Shown piece by piece: positions 43,931-54,929 of a stretch of 64,000 bases of DNA (position 1 is its first letter; every line of letters starts with the position of its first letter). The notes below the pieces were generated by a model that was not told the DNA's origin, did not search any database, and saw nothing but the letters and a program-made list of their open reading frames with translations. The stretch comes from Megaleporinus macrocephalus (Eukaryota > Chordata > Actinopteri > Characiformes > Anostomidae): the NCBI GenBank assembly GCA_021613375.1, contig CM038728.1, positions 32,172,407 through 32,236,406 on the forward strand. The letters are read 5' to 3'. The translations under genes were made by a program, and so were the position numbers.

Positions 43931-44323
43931 ATACACTGCCTTGAAATTTCGGCCTTGAAATCCATTCATGGTGGAGGGATACAGGAGCAGGACTCTGTGA
44001 GGAAAAAATAGTCCCCAAATAAAACATATTAAGTCTGAACGTATCATACAGTCATGAAGGTAATTCTCTTTTTGGATCAAGTAAGTCAATATAAAGCAAG
44101 ACAAAATAAAATTATAGTGTGCTTCGCCCATGCCAGAGTTCCAAAGAACTAATACTAAACGATTATAAGTCATTTATGAATCTAAACTGATTTATAAATA
44201 TTTTTTATTTAAAACAAAAATACAACTTTGAGATCTTTAAATCTTTAAAAAGATTTTCAAATAAACTAAAATTACCAAGAACATGTGGTAAAAGAACAAT
44301 TTTGATGATATTGTGTTGTTGAG
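43931..44323. other. AT-rich intergenic sequence
   Basis: Nothing recognised. Confidence 0.35.
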
Positions 44324-45464
44324 ATACATGGACAAAAGTATTGGGACACACCTCTTAGGCCGTTTTCACACCTATAGTTTGTTTCTCTGGTCCAGATCAG
44401 TTAATGAGTTTGTTTATTGGAGCGTTTCCTCCTCGGTTAAGTTTGTTTTAACACCAAAATGCTCCCCAACAAACCACGCGAGCACGTCGTCTCCTCTGAT
44501 TGGTCAGAGCTATCTGGCGTGCGAGCTAGAAAGTAAACACAGGGAGAAGATCCGGTTTTCTAAACTACTGCACATTTCTTGTAGAGCGTATCACGGAGCA
44601 GCAGCAGAGACAGCATCTGTTCATAGCTGTAATAATAATCTGATAATATACCAAACTACAGTCCACCTGCAGACCACCCAGCTCACTCCAAACATCAAGT
44701 AGACAACGTCCCTCACTGCTAGTCCAAGAGACACCTCGCTTCATTGTCCTCGCCCTGTTAGCTGCTACAGTTCTCCAGTTCTCTGTTTACGCCATCTGCC
44801 GCATCCCATAATGCAAAGCACACCTGGCTGCAGGAGATGTTTAGATCAAACTTGTGGAGTACACCTAATACTTGGGTCGGATCGAGGTCGGATCATGTTC
44901 TCACCACAAACGAACCGCTCCAGAGTTCGTTTGGAACCGGACCGAGACCGCCTCTGGTGTGGTTTATTTTGGCAGGTGTGAAAACAGTAATTGCACTCCA
45001 AAACAATTGCAAGTGTGTAGAAATCACAGCAGACCACGTCAGACCAGTTACAGAGCGGGAGTGCTGAGATGCACAGTGCGTAAGTCTTCAACACTCAGTT
45101 CAAACCTCCTCGGGCTTTAACATCAGCACTAACACTGTGGAGCTTTAATGTCTGAGCAGCTGCACACAAGCCTTACATCACTAAACACAATATGATATGG
45201 GGGGTTTGTTCAGATGTGGACTGAGGATCCTTAGTTCCACTGAAAGGAACTCTCAATGCTTCAGCAGACCAAGACCATTTGGATGCTTCCAACTTTATGG
45301 GAACAGTTTGGACAAGTCCTGTCCTCAACCTATTCAACACCTTTGGGATAAACGAGAATGGACATTGTAAGCCGGACCCTCTTATTCAACATCAGTGTCT
45401 GACCTTACAAATGCTAATGAATGGGCAAAATGTAAGCGTCCCAATACTTTTGTCCATATAGTGC
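44324..45464 (+). mobile_element. Tc1/mariner relic split by a nested transposon
   Basis: The outer left terminus is ATACATGGACAAAAGTATTG then GGACACACCT. The right terminus is CGTCCCAATACTTTTGTCCA then TATAGTGCA. Right of the insert, decayed Tc1 coding text is visible (CTGTGGAGCTTTAATGTC, TGAAAGGAACTCTCAATGCT, TTATGGGAACAGTTTGGAC, CAACACCTTTGGGATAAACG), in family order but with large deletions. The interior (44360-44988) is unrelated DNA. Confidence 0.85.
44360..44988. mobile_element. Nested non-autonomous DNA transposon inside Tc1 relic
   Basis: The insert begins GGCCGTTTTCACACCTATAG and ends GGCAGGTGTGAAAACAGT, giving terminal inverted repeats built on GTTTTCACACCT / AGGTGTGAAAAC. About 0.63 kb. 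Short internal frames (44313-44702, 44837-45120) show no transposase. The superfamily cannot be fixed without exact target duplications. Confidence 0.65.
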
Positions 45465-45514
45465 ATCTACTGAAGATGGCATGCTAACCAGCTAGCTCCA
45501 GCCCATCTGTAATG

Positions 45515-45970
45515 TAGTACAATTTTGCACCTGAAGAGGTGATAGCGAGTCAATATAGTACCGCTTTGCACCTGAAGAGGTGATAGTGAGCCACTGTATT
45601 ACCACTTTGTACCTAAAGAGGTGATAGTGAGTCACTGTAATAACACTTTGTACCTGAAGAGGTGATATTGAGCCACTGTATTACCACTTTGTACCTAAAG
45701 AGGTGATAGCGAGTCACTGTAATAACACTTTGTACCTGAAGAGGTGATAGTGAGTCCCTGTAATAACACTTTGTACGTGAAGAGGTGATAGTGAGTCACT
45801 GTAGTACCACTTTGTACCTGAAGAGGTGATAGTGAGTCACTGTAATAACACTTTGTACCTGAATAGGTGATAGTGAGTCACTGTAATACCACTTTGTACC
45901 TGAAGAGGTGATAGTGAGTCACTGCAGTACCACTTTGCACCTGAAGAGGTGATAGTGAGTCCCTGTAGAT
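45515..45970 (+). repeat. 41-bp minisatellite (about 11 copies)
   Basis: A unit of 41 bp: GTGATAGTGAGTCACTGTAA, then TAACACTTTGTACCTGAAGAG. Starts at 45621 and 45662 confirm the period. It is unrelated to the 41-bp array at 40990. Each unit contains the near-palindromic GTGAGTCAC. Confidence 0.93.
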
Positions 45971-46429
45971 CTGAATCAGTCCAACATGTGAGGATGAGGA
46001 AGTAGAGCTGCTGTCCTGATGCTGTATTCTAATCTCTGGTCAGTGGTGGTGAAGGTGCTGCACCTGGTTAGATCATTTAAGAACAGGCAGCCAATGAAAG
46101 AACAGTAAACAGTAACAGTGATTGGCTGAAGCTCTTGGTGAGCGAGCACCACCGACGAGAAACCACGTTCAGCAGCAACAAAAGAAGAGAAATAAACAGA
46201 AGCAGAACCAGAGAGAACACTGGAGCTATTTCACCAACGGCGATGCTCTCTGAGAAGAAAGAGAGGAACGCTTGATTCTAAACTCTTTCTTCTAGACTGG
46301 TAAGGAGTGAAGAGGGAGGAGGAGCATGTTCTGCTGATATGCTGCCCCCTAATTATCAACTTAATTTCTCATTTAATTAATATATGTTCAATGAACGAGC
46401 AACTTAAGACTAGAAATGTTGTTAAATGT
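45971..46429. other. Intergenic sequence
   Basis: Nothing recognised. CTGCCCCCTAATTATC near 46340 may be the edge of a repeat. Confidence 0.35.
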
Positions 46430-46735
46430 TTAAAAACAGCTTAGCTCAGTGATGTAATCATGTTTGGGTATAAAAGGAACATCCAGAAAACGCTGAGACC
46501 TCTGAAGTCGTGTGAAGAAGAAAATGTTTTGATTAATCCCAAAATCTGACTCTGGCGAAGGACCCATACGGTAGCATAGCTGAACGGATCCTGCTTTCAG
46601 AACTGGATCAGTTTGTGTTCTCAATGATTGTTGAGAGCAGTTTAAAGAAACGATAATGTAACACCAACAAGATCCTGTCCCAACCTTTTTAGGACACCAT
46701 ATTTGAAATGCCAATGAAGTTGATAAAGCGGAGCA
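46430..46735 (-). mobile_element. Dispersed DNA-transposon-like fragment
   Basis: On the minus strand, CCTAAAAAGGTTGGGACAGG, GGTGTTACATTATCGTTTC and TTCCTTTTATACCCAAACAT recall phrases of a widespread fish dispersed repeat (CCCAACCTTTTT... and TTTTATACCCAA...). The 94-codon minus frame is likely incidental. Class not determined. Confidence 0.45.
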
Positions 46736-47089
46736 TCAAACATGTCTACACAGTGCACTCTGTATTTTGTGCAGTTTGTTTGTGAGGTATTATCGCCCCC
46801 TGCTGGAATGGCATGCTCACACGACTGCTTTCAGGTGGTCTCTGTACTGTGGCTGTAGAGATTTTGAAGAAAACCACTGAAGTGAAATCAACTGTGGAGA
46901 TCTGTACAGAGTAGCTTCCTGTGTGATCAGCAGGACTGTCTGTGGGCAGGTTTATTCTGACACTGTGGTTCTTATGGGTGAGTCCAGTCCAGTTTGTTTG
47001 ATCACTGTGTGTCTGGCTGTGGTTCAGTTAGATTGAACATAATTATTTAGAATTAGAATTTAGAACTATTTGCCACTTGTGCAGGGAAC
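46736..47089. other. Intergenic sequence
   Basis: Single-copy sequence, no feature recognised. Confidence 0.35.
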
Positions 47090-48245
47090 AGTTGGGGTTA
47101 GCAAATGCCTTGCTCTGGGGCACTTGAGTCATGCAGTTGGGGATTAGTTGTCTTGCTCAGGGGAGTTAGACGTTAGGTGTCTTGCTCAAGGGCACTTCAA
47201 GGGCACTTCAGTCATGCAGTTGGGGATTAGTTGTCTTGCTCAGGGGAGTTAGACGTTAGGTGTCTTGCTCAAGGGCACTTCAAGGGCACTTCAGTCATGC
47301 AGTTGGGGGTTAGGTGTTTTGCTCAAGGTAGTTGGGGGTTAGGTGTCTTGCTCAAGGGCACTTCGGTCATGCAGTTGGGGGTTAGGTGTCTTGCTCAAGG
47401 GAGTTGGGGGTAAGGTGTTTTGCTCAAGGGAGTTGGGGGTAAGGTGTCTTGCTCAAGGGAGTTGGGGGTAAGGTGTTTTGCTCAAGGGCACTTCAGTCAT
47501 GCAGTTGGGGCTTTTGTGTCTTGCTAAAGGGAGTTGGGGGTTAGGTGTTTTGCTCAAGGGCACTTCGGTCATGCAGTTGGGGGTTAGGTGTCTTGCTCAA
47601 GGGCACTCAGTCATGCAGTTGGGGGTTAGGTGTCTTGCTCAAGGGCACTTCAGTCATGCAGTTGGGGGTTAGGTGTCTTGCTCAAGGGCACTTCAGTCAA
47701 GCAGTTGGGGGTTAGGTGTCTTGCTCAAGAGCACTTCAGTCATGCAGTTGGGGGTTAGGTGTTTTGCTCAAGGTAGTTGGGGGTTAGGTGTCTTGCTCAA
47801 GGGCACTTCGGTCATGCAGTTGGGGGTTAGGTGTCTTGCTCAAGGGAGTTGGGGGTAAGGTGTTTTGCTCAAGGTAGTTGGGGGTTAGGTGTCTTGCTCA
47901 AGGGAGTTGGGGGTAAGGTGTTTTGCTCAAGGGCACTTCAGTCATGCAGTTGGGGCTTTTGTGTCTTGCTAAAGGGAGTTGGGGGTTAGATGTCTTGCTC
48001 AAGGGCACTTCGGTCATGCAGTTGGGGGTTAGGTGTCTTGCTCAAGGGCACTCAGTCATGCAGTTGGGGGTTAGGTGTCTTGCTCAAGGGCACTTCAGTC
48101 ATGCAGTTGGGGGTTAGGTGTCTTGCTCAAGGGCACTTCAGTCAAGCAGTTGGGGGTTAGGTGTCTTGCTCAAGAGCACTTCAGTCATGCAGTTGGGGTT
48201 TAGGTGTCTTGCTCAAGGGCACTTCGGTTCCTTGAAGGCCAGCAG
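47090..48245 (+). repeat. 43/29-bp minisatellite with 445-bp higher-order duplication
   Basis: The long unit (43 bp) is GGGCACTTCAGTCATGCAGT, then TGGGGGTTAGGTGTCTTGCT, then CAA. The short unit (29 bp, GGGAGTTGGGGGTAAGGTGT then TTTGCTCAA) skips the CACTTCAGTCATGC block. A run of mixed units near 47283-47725 is repeated near 47728-48170 with an offset of 445 bp; the rare TTGGGGCTTTTGTGTC variant recurs at that offset. The unit is also present once near 59092-59130, showing it comes from a dispersed fish repeat. Confidence 0.93.
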
Positions 48246-49874
48246 TGCGATCCAAGGCTCTTTGGCCAGGGCACGTCATGTTCTACTGACCTACTAAGTT
48301 TGGCTTCATCACGTATATTTCCTTCGCCTGTGGTTATATGACATCATCTCAACTTTCATCACTTAACTGTCAACTATGTCAACACCCTGTGCCCCCTAGT
48401 GGCTGCAGACTTCTTTAAGGAACTGGAAGTGAGTCTCCTGGAAAGAATGGAAGCTGTACTAAACGTAAAGAGCAGATACACGACACAGGGAGATCTTATT
48501 ATATGTAGTTGTGTGATTTTCTTCAGTGGCTCTTATTATTTGATCACAGAAGTCCGCGGTACTGTAAATGCGATGGTCAGTAGGTTCCCGCACGCGCTGT
48601 TCTCGCTGCAGACAGGCAGACGGATCCGAAGACGGATCCGAAGTGACAAGTAATGCGAATGGCACAGCCATCACAGCGGAGCCTCATCCATCTCTGCCCG
48701 AACCGCCCCCGCATCCACCATCAAATCAGTGACTTTGCCAAAAATAGACCACTTGAGGAATAACAGTCTGAAACAACAGTGAACCCCCGCAACCCACCCA
48801 CCCCCTCAGTCACCGTCCTCTCTCCACCGCCATCCGTCTCACTCCTTCTTCTGCAAGTTTCACGCTCGGGAGGAGCAGCCCGGGTCGTTTTCCTGCTGAC
48901 TCGGGACATGTTTTCCATTATTTACGTTTGGAGCTGAGATTTGAAGGGTCTGGACGCTCCCTCCATGTAGCTGCGGCGCTTATTTTATTAAAAAGTCCCC
49001 GAGCTGACACAAGCGGTCCCAAATTCAATGAATAACACAGGGGTTTTACAGCAGGTTGTTGGGGGGGGGGGTAATAGATTCTGCACTGCTCTTTCTTGGA
49101 CTGAAACACTTTCATATATTGCATTTTTGGTATTCACCTTTCCACCATGTACCCGCACCCCCCCAATTTTTTGTAGGCAATTAAAGGTGTACAATGCAAA
49201 CCAAGTCATTCAGAACTGCATTCTAGACAGTAAGCATTGTCACAATGGTGTGGATGTAGACTACTGTACAAACGTCCGGGGCACATAGGCTCTCTATTTA
49301 AAAGCCAAATATCATTAGAACAAATGTAAATAATCATACATACAATACAAAGTAACATGAATATGTTATTGTGAGAGAAGTAGATCAGATCTTGAGCTCC
49401 AGTTTTAGGAACAAAGTTAGGTTCCTGATTTCTCCTGGACGCCCCAGACATTGTATGAATGTGTTTAGTTCCTTCAGCAGAAATCTTGATTTAGCTTAAT
49501 GAAGTACTGAGCAGTCAAAGCAGGTATTAGATGGGAACTGTAAATAATACTGGGTTGTTTCCACAAGGAGAAGCTTGGAAAGGGTTAAATAAACACACTG
49601 GAAAAGCACAACTTACTCTATTAAAACTGTTTAATATTTCAATAAAAAAGTGTTTTGATGAGTAAATAAAAGTTTCCTGTCTGGAAAAAATAGCTTTACA
49701 TATGTAACATTAGAGAGGGAAAGTTCGTGAACGAACTTTGAAGTTGGCTTGAAATCGCCAGCTGATAGTAGTGTGTGTGGTGAGTAGTGAGTGTGGTCTG
49801 TAGTGTGTGTGTGGTGTCTGTGGGTAGGGAAGGTGTGTTTTGTAATCAGTGTGTGTGGTGTCCACCTCAGATTC
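48246..49874. other. Intergenic sequence, mixed
   Basis: No gene. Contains a tandem CGGATCCGAAGA duplication near 48621-48641, a pyrimidine-rich GC block (48680-48910), a G run (49061-49070) and GT-rich sequence (49770-49860). Frames on both strands overlap and lack domains. Confidence 0.4.
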
Positions 49875-51575
49875 CTACAATTCCACCTTAAAACACGGGT
49901 CCTGCTGTTATTTTCGTTTTTCAGTGTGAGGACTGTGAATTTCTGTAATTTCACCTTAAATTCCTATAACTCCACCTTAAATTCCTAGAATTCCACTCTA
50001 AATTTCTACAATTCCACCTTAAATTTCTACAATTCCACCTTAAAACATAGGCCCTGCTGTTATTTTCGTGTTTCAGTGCGAGGACTGTGAATAATTTGTG
50101 ATTCCACCTTAAATTCCTATAACTCCACCTTAAATTCCTATAACTCCACCTTAAATTATTATAACTCCACCTTAAATTCCTATAACTCCACCTTAAATTC
50201 CTATAACTCCACCTTAAATTTCTACAATTCCACCTTAAATTTCTACAATTCCACCCTAAACTTCTACAATTCCACCTTAAATTTCTAGAACTCCACCTTA
50301 AATTTTTACAATTCCACCTTAAAATTCTAGAACTCCACCTCAAATTTCTAGAACTCCACCTTAAATTCCTATAACTCCACCTTACATTTTTACAATTGTG
50401 CCTTAAATTTCTAGTACTCCACTTTTAATTTATACAATTCCACCCTAAACTTCCACAATTCCACCTTAAATTTCTACAATTCCACCTTAAATTCCTATAA
50501 TTCTATCTTAAAATCCTATAACTCCACCTTAAATTCCTAGAACTCCACCTTACATTTTTTACAATTGTGCCTTAAATTTCTAGTACTCCACCTTTAATTT
50601 ATACAATTCCACCCTAAACTTCTACAATTCCACCTTAAATTTCTAGAACTCCACCTTAATTTTTTACAATTCCACCTTAAAATTCTAGAACTCCACCTCA
50701 AATTTCTAGAACTCCACCTTAAATTTCCACAAATCCAACTTAAATTTCCACAATTCCACCTTAAATTTCTAGAATTCCACCTTAAAACATAGGCCCTGCT
50801 GTTATTTTCGTGTTTCAGTGCGAGGACTGTGAATAATTTGTGATTCCACCTTAAATTCCTATAACTCCACCTTAAATTCCTATAACTCCACCTTAAATTA
50901 TTATAACTCCACCTTAAATTCCTATAACTCCACCTTAAATTTCTACAATTCCGCCTTAAATTTCTACAATTCCACCCTAAACTTCTACAATTCCACCTTA
51001 AATTTCTAGAACTCCACCTTAAATTTTTACAATTCCACCTTAAAATTCTAGAACTCCACCTCAAATTTCTAGAACTCCACCTTAAATTCCTATAACTCCA
51101 CCTTACATTTTTACAATTGTGCCTTAAATTTCTAGTACTCCACTTTTAATTTATACAATTCCACCCTAAACTTCCACAATTCCACCTTAAATTTCTACAA
51201 TTCCACCTTAAATTCCTAGAACTCTACCTTAAATTCCTAGAACTCCACCTTAAATTCCTAGAACTCCACCTTACATTTTTACAATTGTGCCTTAAATTTC
51301 TAGTACTCCACCTTTAATTTATACAATTCCACCCTAAACTTCTACAATTCCACCTTAAATTTCTAGAACTCCACCTTAATTTTTTACAATTCCACCTTAA
51401 AATTCTAGAACTCCACCTCAAATTTCTAGAACTCCACCTTAAATTTCCACAAATCCAACTTAAATTTCCACAATTCCACCTTAAATTTCTAGAACTCCAC
51501 CTTAACTTTTTACAATTCCACCCTAAACTTCTACAATTCCACCTTAAATTTCTAGAACCACACCTTAAAATTCTA
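49875..51575 (+). repeat. 21-bp minisatellite with ~740-bp higher-order structure
   Basis: The unit is 21 bp, AATTCCACCTTAAATTTCTAC, written here as AATTCCACCTTAAATTTCTA plus C. It has AACTCC, AAATTCCTATA and CTAGA variants. A non-repeat spacer (GGCCCTGCTGTTATTTTCGT, GAGGACTGTGAATAATTTG) is embedded near 49897, 50049 and 50791. The last two spacers sit in matching surroundings about 742 bp apart, so a block holding spacer and array was duplicated. The 21-bp period gives minus frames of 130, 156 and 91 codons repeating NLRWNCR-like heptads. Confidence 0.93.
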
Positions 51576-52523
51576 CATGTGTATGTCAAAGATGTTCACT
51601 GTGACATCACTGCTGGCAATTAAATTTGAATTCTTTCAAAATTCAGTCATTCATTCCTATGTGGAAAAGTTCCCTGTTTGAACGCTGTTTTCTGGAAAAC
51701 CGTAAGTCGAATCTCTTAGAAAAGCACAAGCACACATCTGCTTCTAGCTCGAAAAACATTTTATATTTCTCGAATAGAAGAAGAATAAGACGAAGATTAT
51801 GAAGAAGCCATCTTTCAAGCCAACTTAATAATGTCCTCACGTAACTATAACCTTTGCACAATACATACATACCATATATATTATATATACAGTGAATTCA
51901 GTACAGGTGGGGTTGTAAAGCTTAGTGTTACTATTTGTACTATATAAAAGTGTGGAGTGGGTAGTTTCTCAAACAGCCCCTTGTGTACATCAAACTCATT
52001 GAGGGCAAGTTGGTTTCCCGTCGCACTGGCCCTTTAATGCCATATTTTTTTATGCCGTTGTGTTTATTTTGATACATAAAGAACAATAAGCCGCAATTCC
52101 ACACGCTGATCCGTTTTAATGACCTCTGAATCTTATCGCCAGTGAAATGTTTGGTTTAACAGGGTTAAGAGTGTAATTAATTATGTAATAATGTAATTAC
52201 ATCTAAAGGATTATATAATATAAATCGATTATATAAACAAATAATAAGTGGGTTTCTCAGGAGTCCTGCAGGCTCCGAGCGCTGATGGATGACTGTGAGA
52301 GTGGGAGTCTGAGCGATGTTTGGCTGCAGATGGCAAAAGCGCAGGAAGCTGACGTGCCCCCCCCCCAACAAAAAGCCCCCGTTCGTTCTGTAATTCACAT
52401 TAACACAGCTGTGAGTAATGAGAATTAGAAGATTAAACAGCTTTATCCCCCCTGCACACACACTGAACAGTAATTATCAGAGCTGAGGCACGATACGTTA
52501 TCTACAGCCCCCATGAGAAAACA

Positions 52524-52526
<3 letters not shown>
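51576..52526. promoter_or_regulatory. Intergenic sequence with candidate conserved element
   Basis: The stretch 51990-52200 is complex and contains TTTTTATGCCGTTGTGTTTA, AAAGAACAATAAGCCGC (SOX-like ACAAT), TTTTAATGACCTCTGAATC and GTGTAATTAATTATG. No frame of note. A C run lies near 52359-52367. Regulatory function is inferred from texture alone. Confidence 0.28.

Positions 52527-52610
<84 letters not shown>
52527..52610 (+). repeat. (TA)n microsatellite
   Basis: About 41 TA dinucleotides abutting the foldback element. Confidence 0.97.
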
Positions 52611-52611
<1 letters not shown>

Positions 52612-53225
52612 CCCTTTACCATATAGGAGCAGGTACAGACCGTAGTCCATCTGTTCCTCTGTATACTTTGCTACCCTGTTCCTCAATGGTCAGGACCACC
52701 ACAGAGCAGGAATTATTAAGGAGGTGGGTCACTCTCATCACTGCAGTGACATTGACGTTGTGCTGGTGTGAGTGGATCGGACACAGCAGTGTAACACAGA
52801 GCGTTTAAACACCTGAGTGTCACTGCTAGACTGTGAATCGTCCACCAACCAAAACTATCCAGACAGCAGTGTCCTGTGGGCGGCGTCCTGTGTCCACTGA
52901 TGAAGAACTAGAGGAACACAAACTGTGCAGCAGCAGATGAGCTACTGTCTCTGACTTTACATCTACAAGGTGGACCAGCAAGTAGTAGGAGTGTCTAATA
53001 GAGTGGACAGTGAGTGGACACAGTGTTTAAACACTCCAGCAGCAGCACTGCTGTGTCTGATCCACTCACACTAGCACAACACAATAACACACCACCACCA
53101 TGTCTGTGGTTCTGAGAATTATCAACCTAATAGTACCTGCTCTGTGGTGGTCCTGGCCATTAAAGAACAGGGTACAGAAGTATACAGAGAATCAGAAGGA
53201 CTACAGTCTGTAACTATTAAGTAAC
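52611..53225. mobile_element. Foldback-type non-autonomous DNA transposon
   Basis: The two halves are imperfect inverted repeats. GTAGTCCATCTGTTCCTCTG (52642-52661) pairs with the region ending CAGAAGGACTACAG (53195-53208). CTTTGCTACCCTGTTCCTC pairs with AAAGAACAGGGTACAGAAG. GTGAGTGGATCGGACACAGC pairs with GCTGTGTCTGATCCACTCAC. Arms extend over most of the ~0.6 kb. No transposase. It matches a highly abundant fish element; class not assigned. Confidence 0.82.
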
Positions 53226-53261
53226 TCCTTATATATCCATATATCCATATATATATACTAC

Positions 53262-53761
53262 TGCACAAAAGTTTGGGATCACAGTGAAATGTTCTTGTTT
53301 TAATGGAGTATCTTCTTCATTAACACAACAATGGACTGACGGGTCTCTAAAGAAAGTTGTTTCTTTCTGGTCATTGTGAGTCGGTCAGCAAGCCATCAAC
53401 TGCTGATCTTCAGATACTAAACTAACCTAGAATGTTGTTCCCTTTTATACTCACTTATTAGTAGAATGTTTTTCAGCTGTGATCACAATTGAGCAAGAGT
53501 GTCCTAACAACCAATTAGTCCAATAACATCCTTAACTTGGATTGGTGGTCGTACCAGGAGATTTAGACAGAGGACTGAGAATTACTGATAATAGGCCTAA
53601 ATAAGCCTCTATACAAAAATAGACTTTAATACAAACATTTTTATTCTTTAAAAATCATCTGACACACTTACATTAATTGTGAAATGAACAATATTGTTTG
53701 TGAATTGCAGGAAAATTGCATGAAATGAAATATTAATTTGATCCTAAACTTTTGAGTGGTA

Positions 53762-53767
<6 letters not shown>
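53262..53767 (-). mobile_element. Tc1/mariner deletion derivative, copy B
   Basis: The termini are CACAAAAGTTTGGGATCACA on the left and CCTAAACTTTTGAGTGGTAG then TGTG on the right. On the minus strand an ATG at 53374 begins the same short transposase N-terminus (MTRKKQLSLETRQSIVV) as copy A, and then the element ends. Both copies share the same internal deletion and most of their sequence, so they descend from one mobilised non-autonomous element. Confidence 0.87.

Positions 53768-53834
<67 letters not shown>
53768..53834 (+). repeat. (TA)n microsatellite
   Basis: About 33 TA dinucleotides immediately right of the Tc1 derivative's terminus. Confidence 0.97.
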
Positions 53835-53836
<2 letters not shown>

Positions 53837-53849
53837 TCCTAAAAGGTAT

Positions 53850-54640
53850 GAAAACAAGCAGCGCTTCAGTTGTGCAGCCTAAACCGGGCAGATTCTCTGA
53901 AGGATGACCCGTCTAAGCAGTATCTAATTAATTCATTAAGCTGATAGGCTGCTGCTAATGAAATGTTATGCGGAGTGAGAGTCTAAATAATGAACGACTT
54001 GGAAACAACGACTAATTCCTTCCACATTTTGTTCGTATAAGCTCGCTTCTAAAGCGCTCTCTCTCCGAAAAGCTGCTTCCATCTCCATTCCTGCTTGTTT
54101 AGGACTGCACTGTCATTTCTGATTTGGCTCTGTTTTGAATGCTGAGCTCTGTTGGAAGTGACTTTACCTCCTGCTGCTCCTGAAAGAGGCCATAAATGTG
54201 GCTTTTCTGTCTTGGTTTTCTTTCTTTCACTAGCAGAGCGGAGGGGAGATGAGGGGCGGCTCGCATTTTAAATCAATCCGCTCTCGCATATGTGCTAGTT
54301 TTTCTTTTTTTTTCAAGCAGGAGAGAGAAAGTTCCCCAGACTTGCAACCGTAGTCCATATGTGGCCGTGCGGCGACAGAAGGCTTGTTGTTTTGTTTCTG
54401 CGCTCCAGCATGTTGGACTCGACATGAAACAATGACTGTGAGGTTAAAGTGCAGAACGTTCAGCCTTAATTTGAGCGCCTCAGCTCGAGCCACGCATGCA
54501 GGAACCGCAGCCGTTTTACACATAAATACATAATGGACTGCCTACACATCGTTACTCTGCTGCGAGCCGTTGTGCATTATGTAAAAATGCATTGTATGAA
54601 TAATGCATTATTGTCTGAATGGTATCTTGGTGGCTTCCTT
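53850..54640. promoter_or_regulatory. Candidate conserved non-coding block with POU/homeodomain motif cluster
   Basis: Complex sequence with CTAATTAATTCATTAAGCTG (53926-53945), GCTGCTAATGAAATG, and at 54573-54622 the chained motifs GTGCATTATGTAAAAATGCA, then TTGTATGAATAATGCATTAT. These are dense in POU-type ATGCAT/TGCATTA and TAAT cores. Frames 54230-54523 and 54533-54903 have no domains. The motif density is visible; enhancer function is inference. Confidence 0.38.
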
Positions 54641-54740
54641 TCTGGCCCCCTTCACCTTCTCTCCTGTTCTACAAGCTTTCCCACATTTTCCACAAATGTT
54701 TTTCCTCTTCTTTCCAGTTTTTTATACTCAGTCTCCAAAA

Positions 54741-54750
54741 TATCTCTCTC

Positions 54751-54785
<35 letters not shown>
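54741..54785 (+). repeat. (TC)n microsatellite
   Basis: TC dinucleotide tract with a short TATTTC interruption. Confidence 0.95.
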
Positions 54786-54788
<3 letters not shown>

Positions 54789-54929
54789 GTTCAGTGAATT
54801 CGGTGGCTCAGTAGGAGGTATCTCCAGCAGGGCAGAAGAACTCCTCCTGTTATCAACAGACCTGAACATCCACTTCGAACTGCAGGAAGCTCAGCATGGA
54901 TAAACCTCGAGTCAGGATCATTTCGACGG

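Noticed and set aside
49951..51589. Minus-strand frames with NLRWNCR-like heptads as a coiled-coil or zinc protein
   Set aside because: Direct product of the 21-bp array, with no non-repeat protein sequence. The frames end at repeat irregularities.
54533..54903. Plus-strand frames through the TC tract
   Set aside because: The serine/leucine text comes from the TC microsatellite and the upstream sequence looks regulatory.
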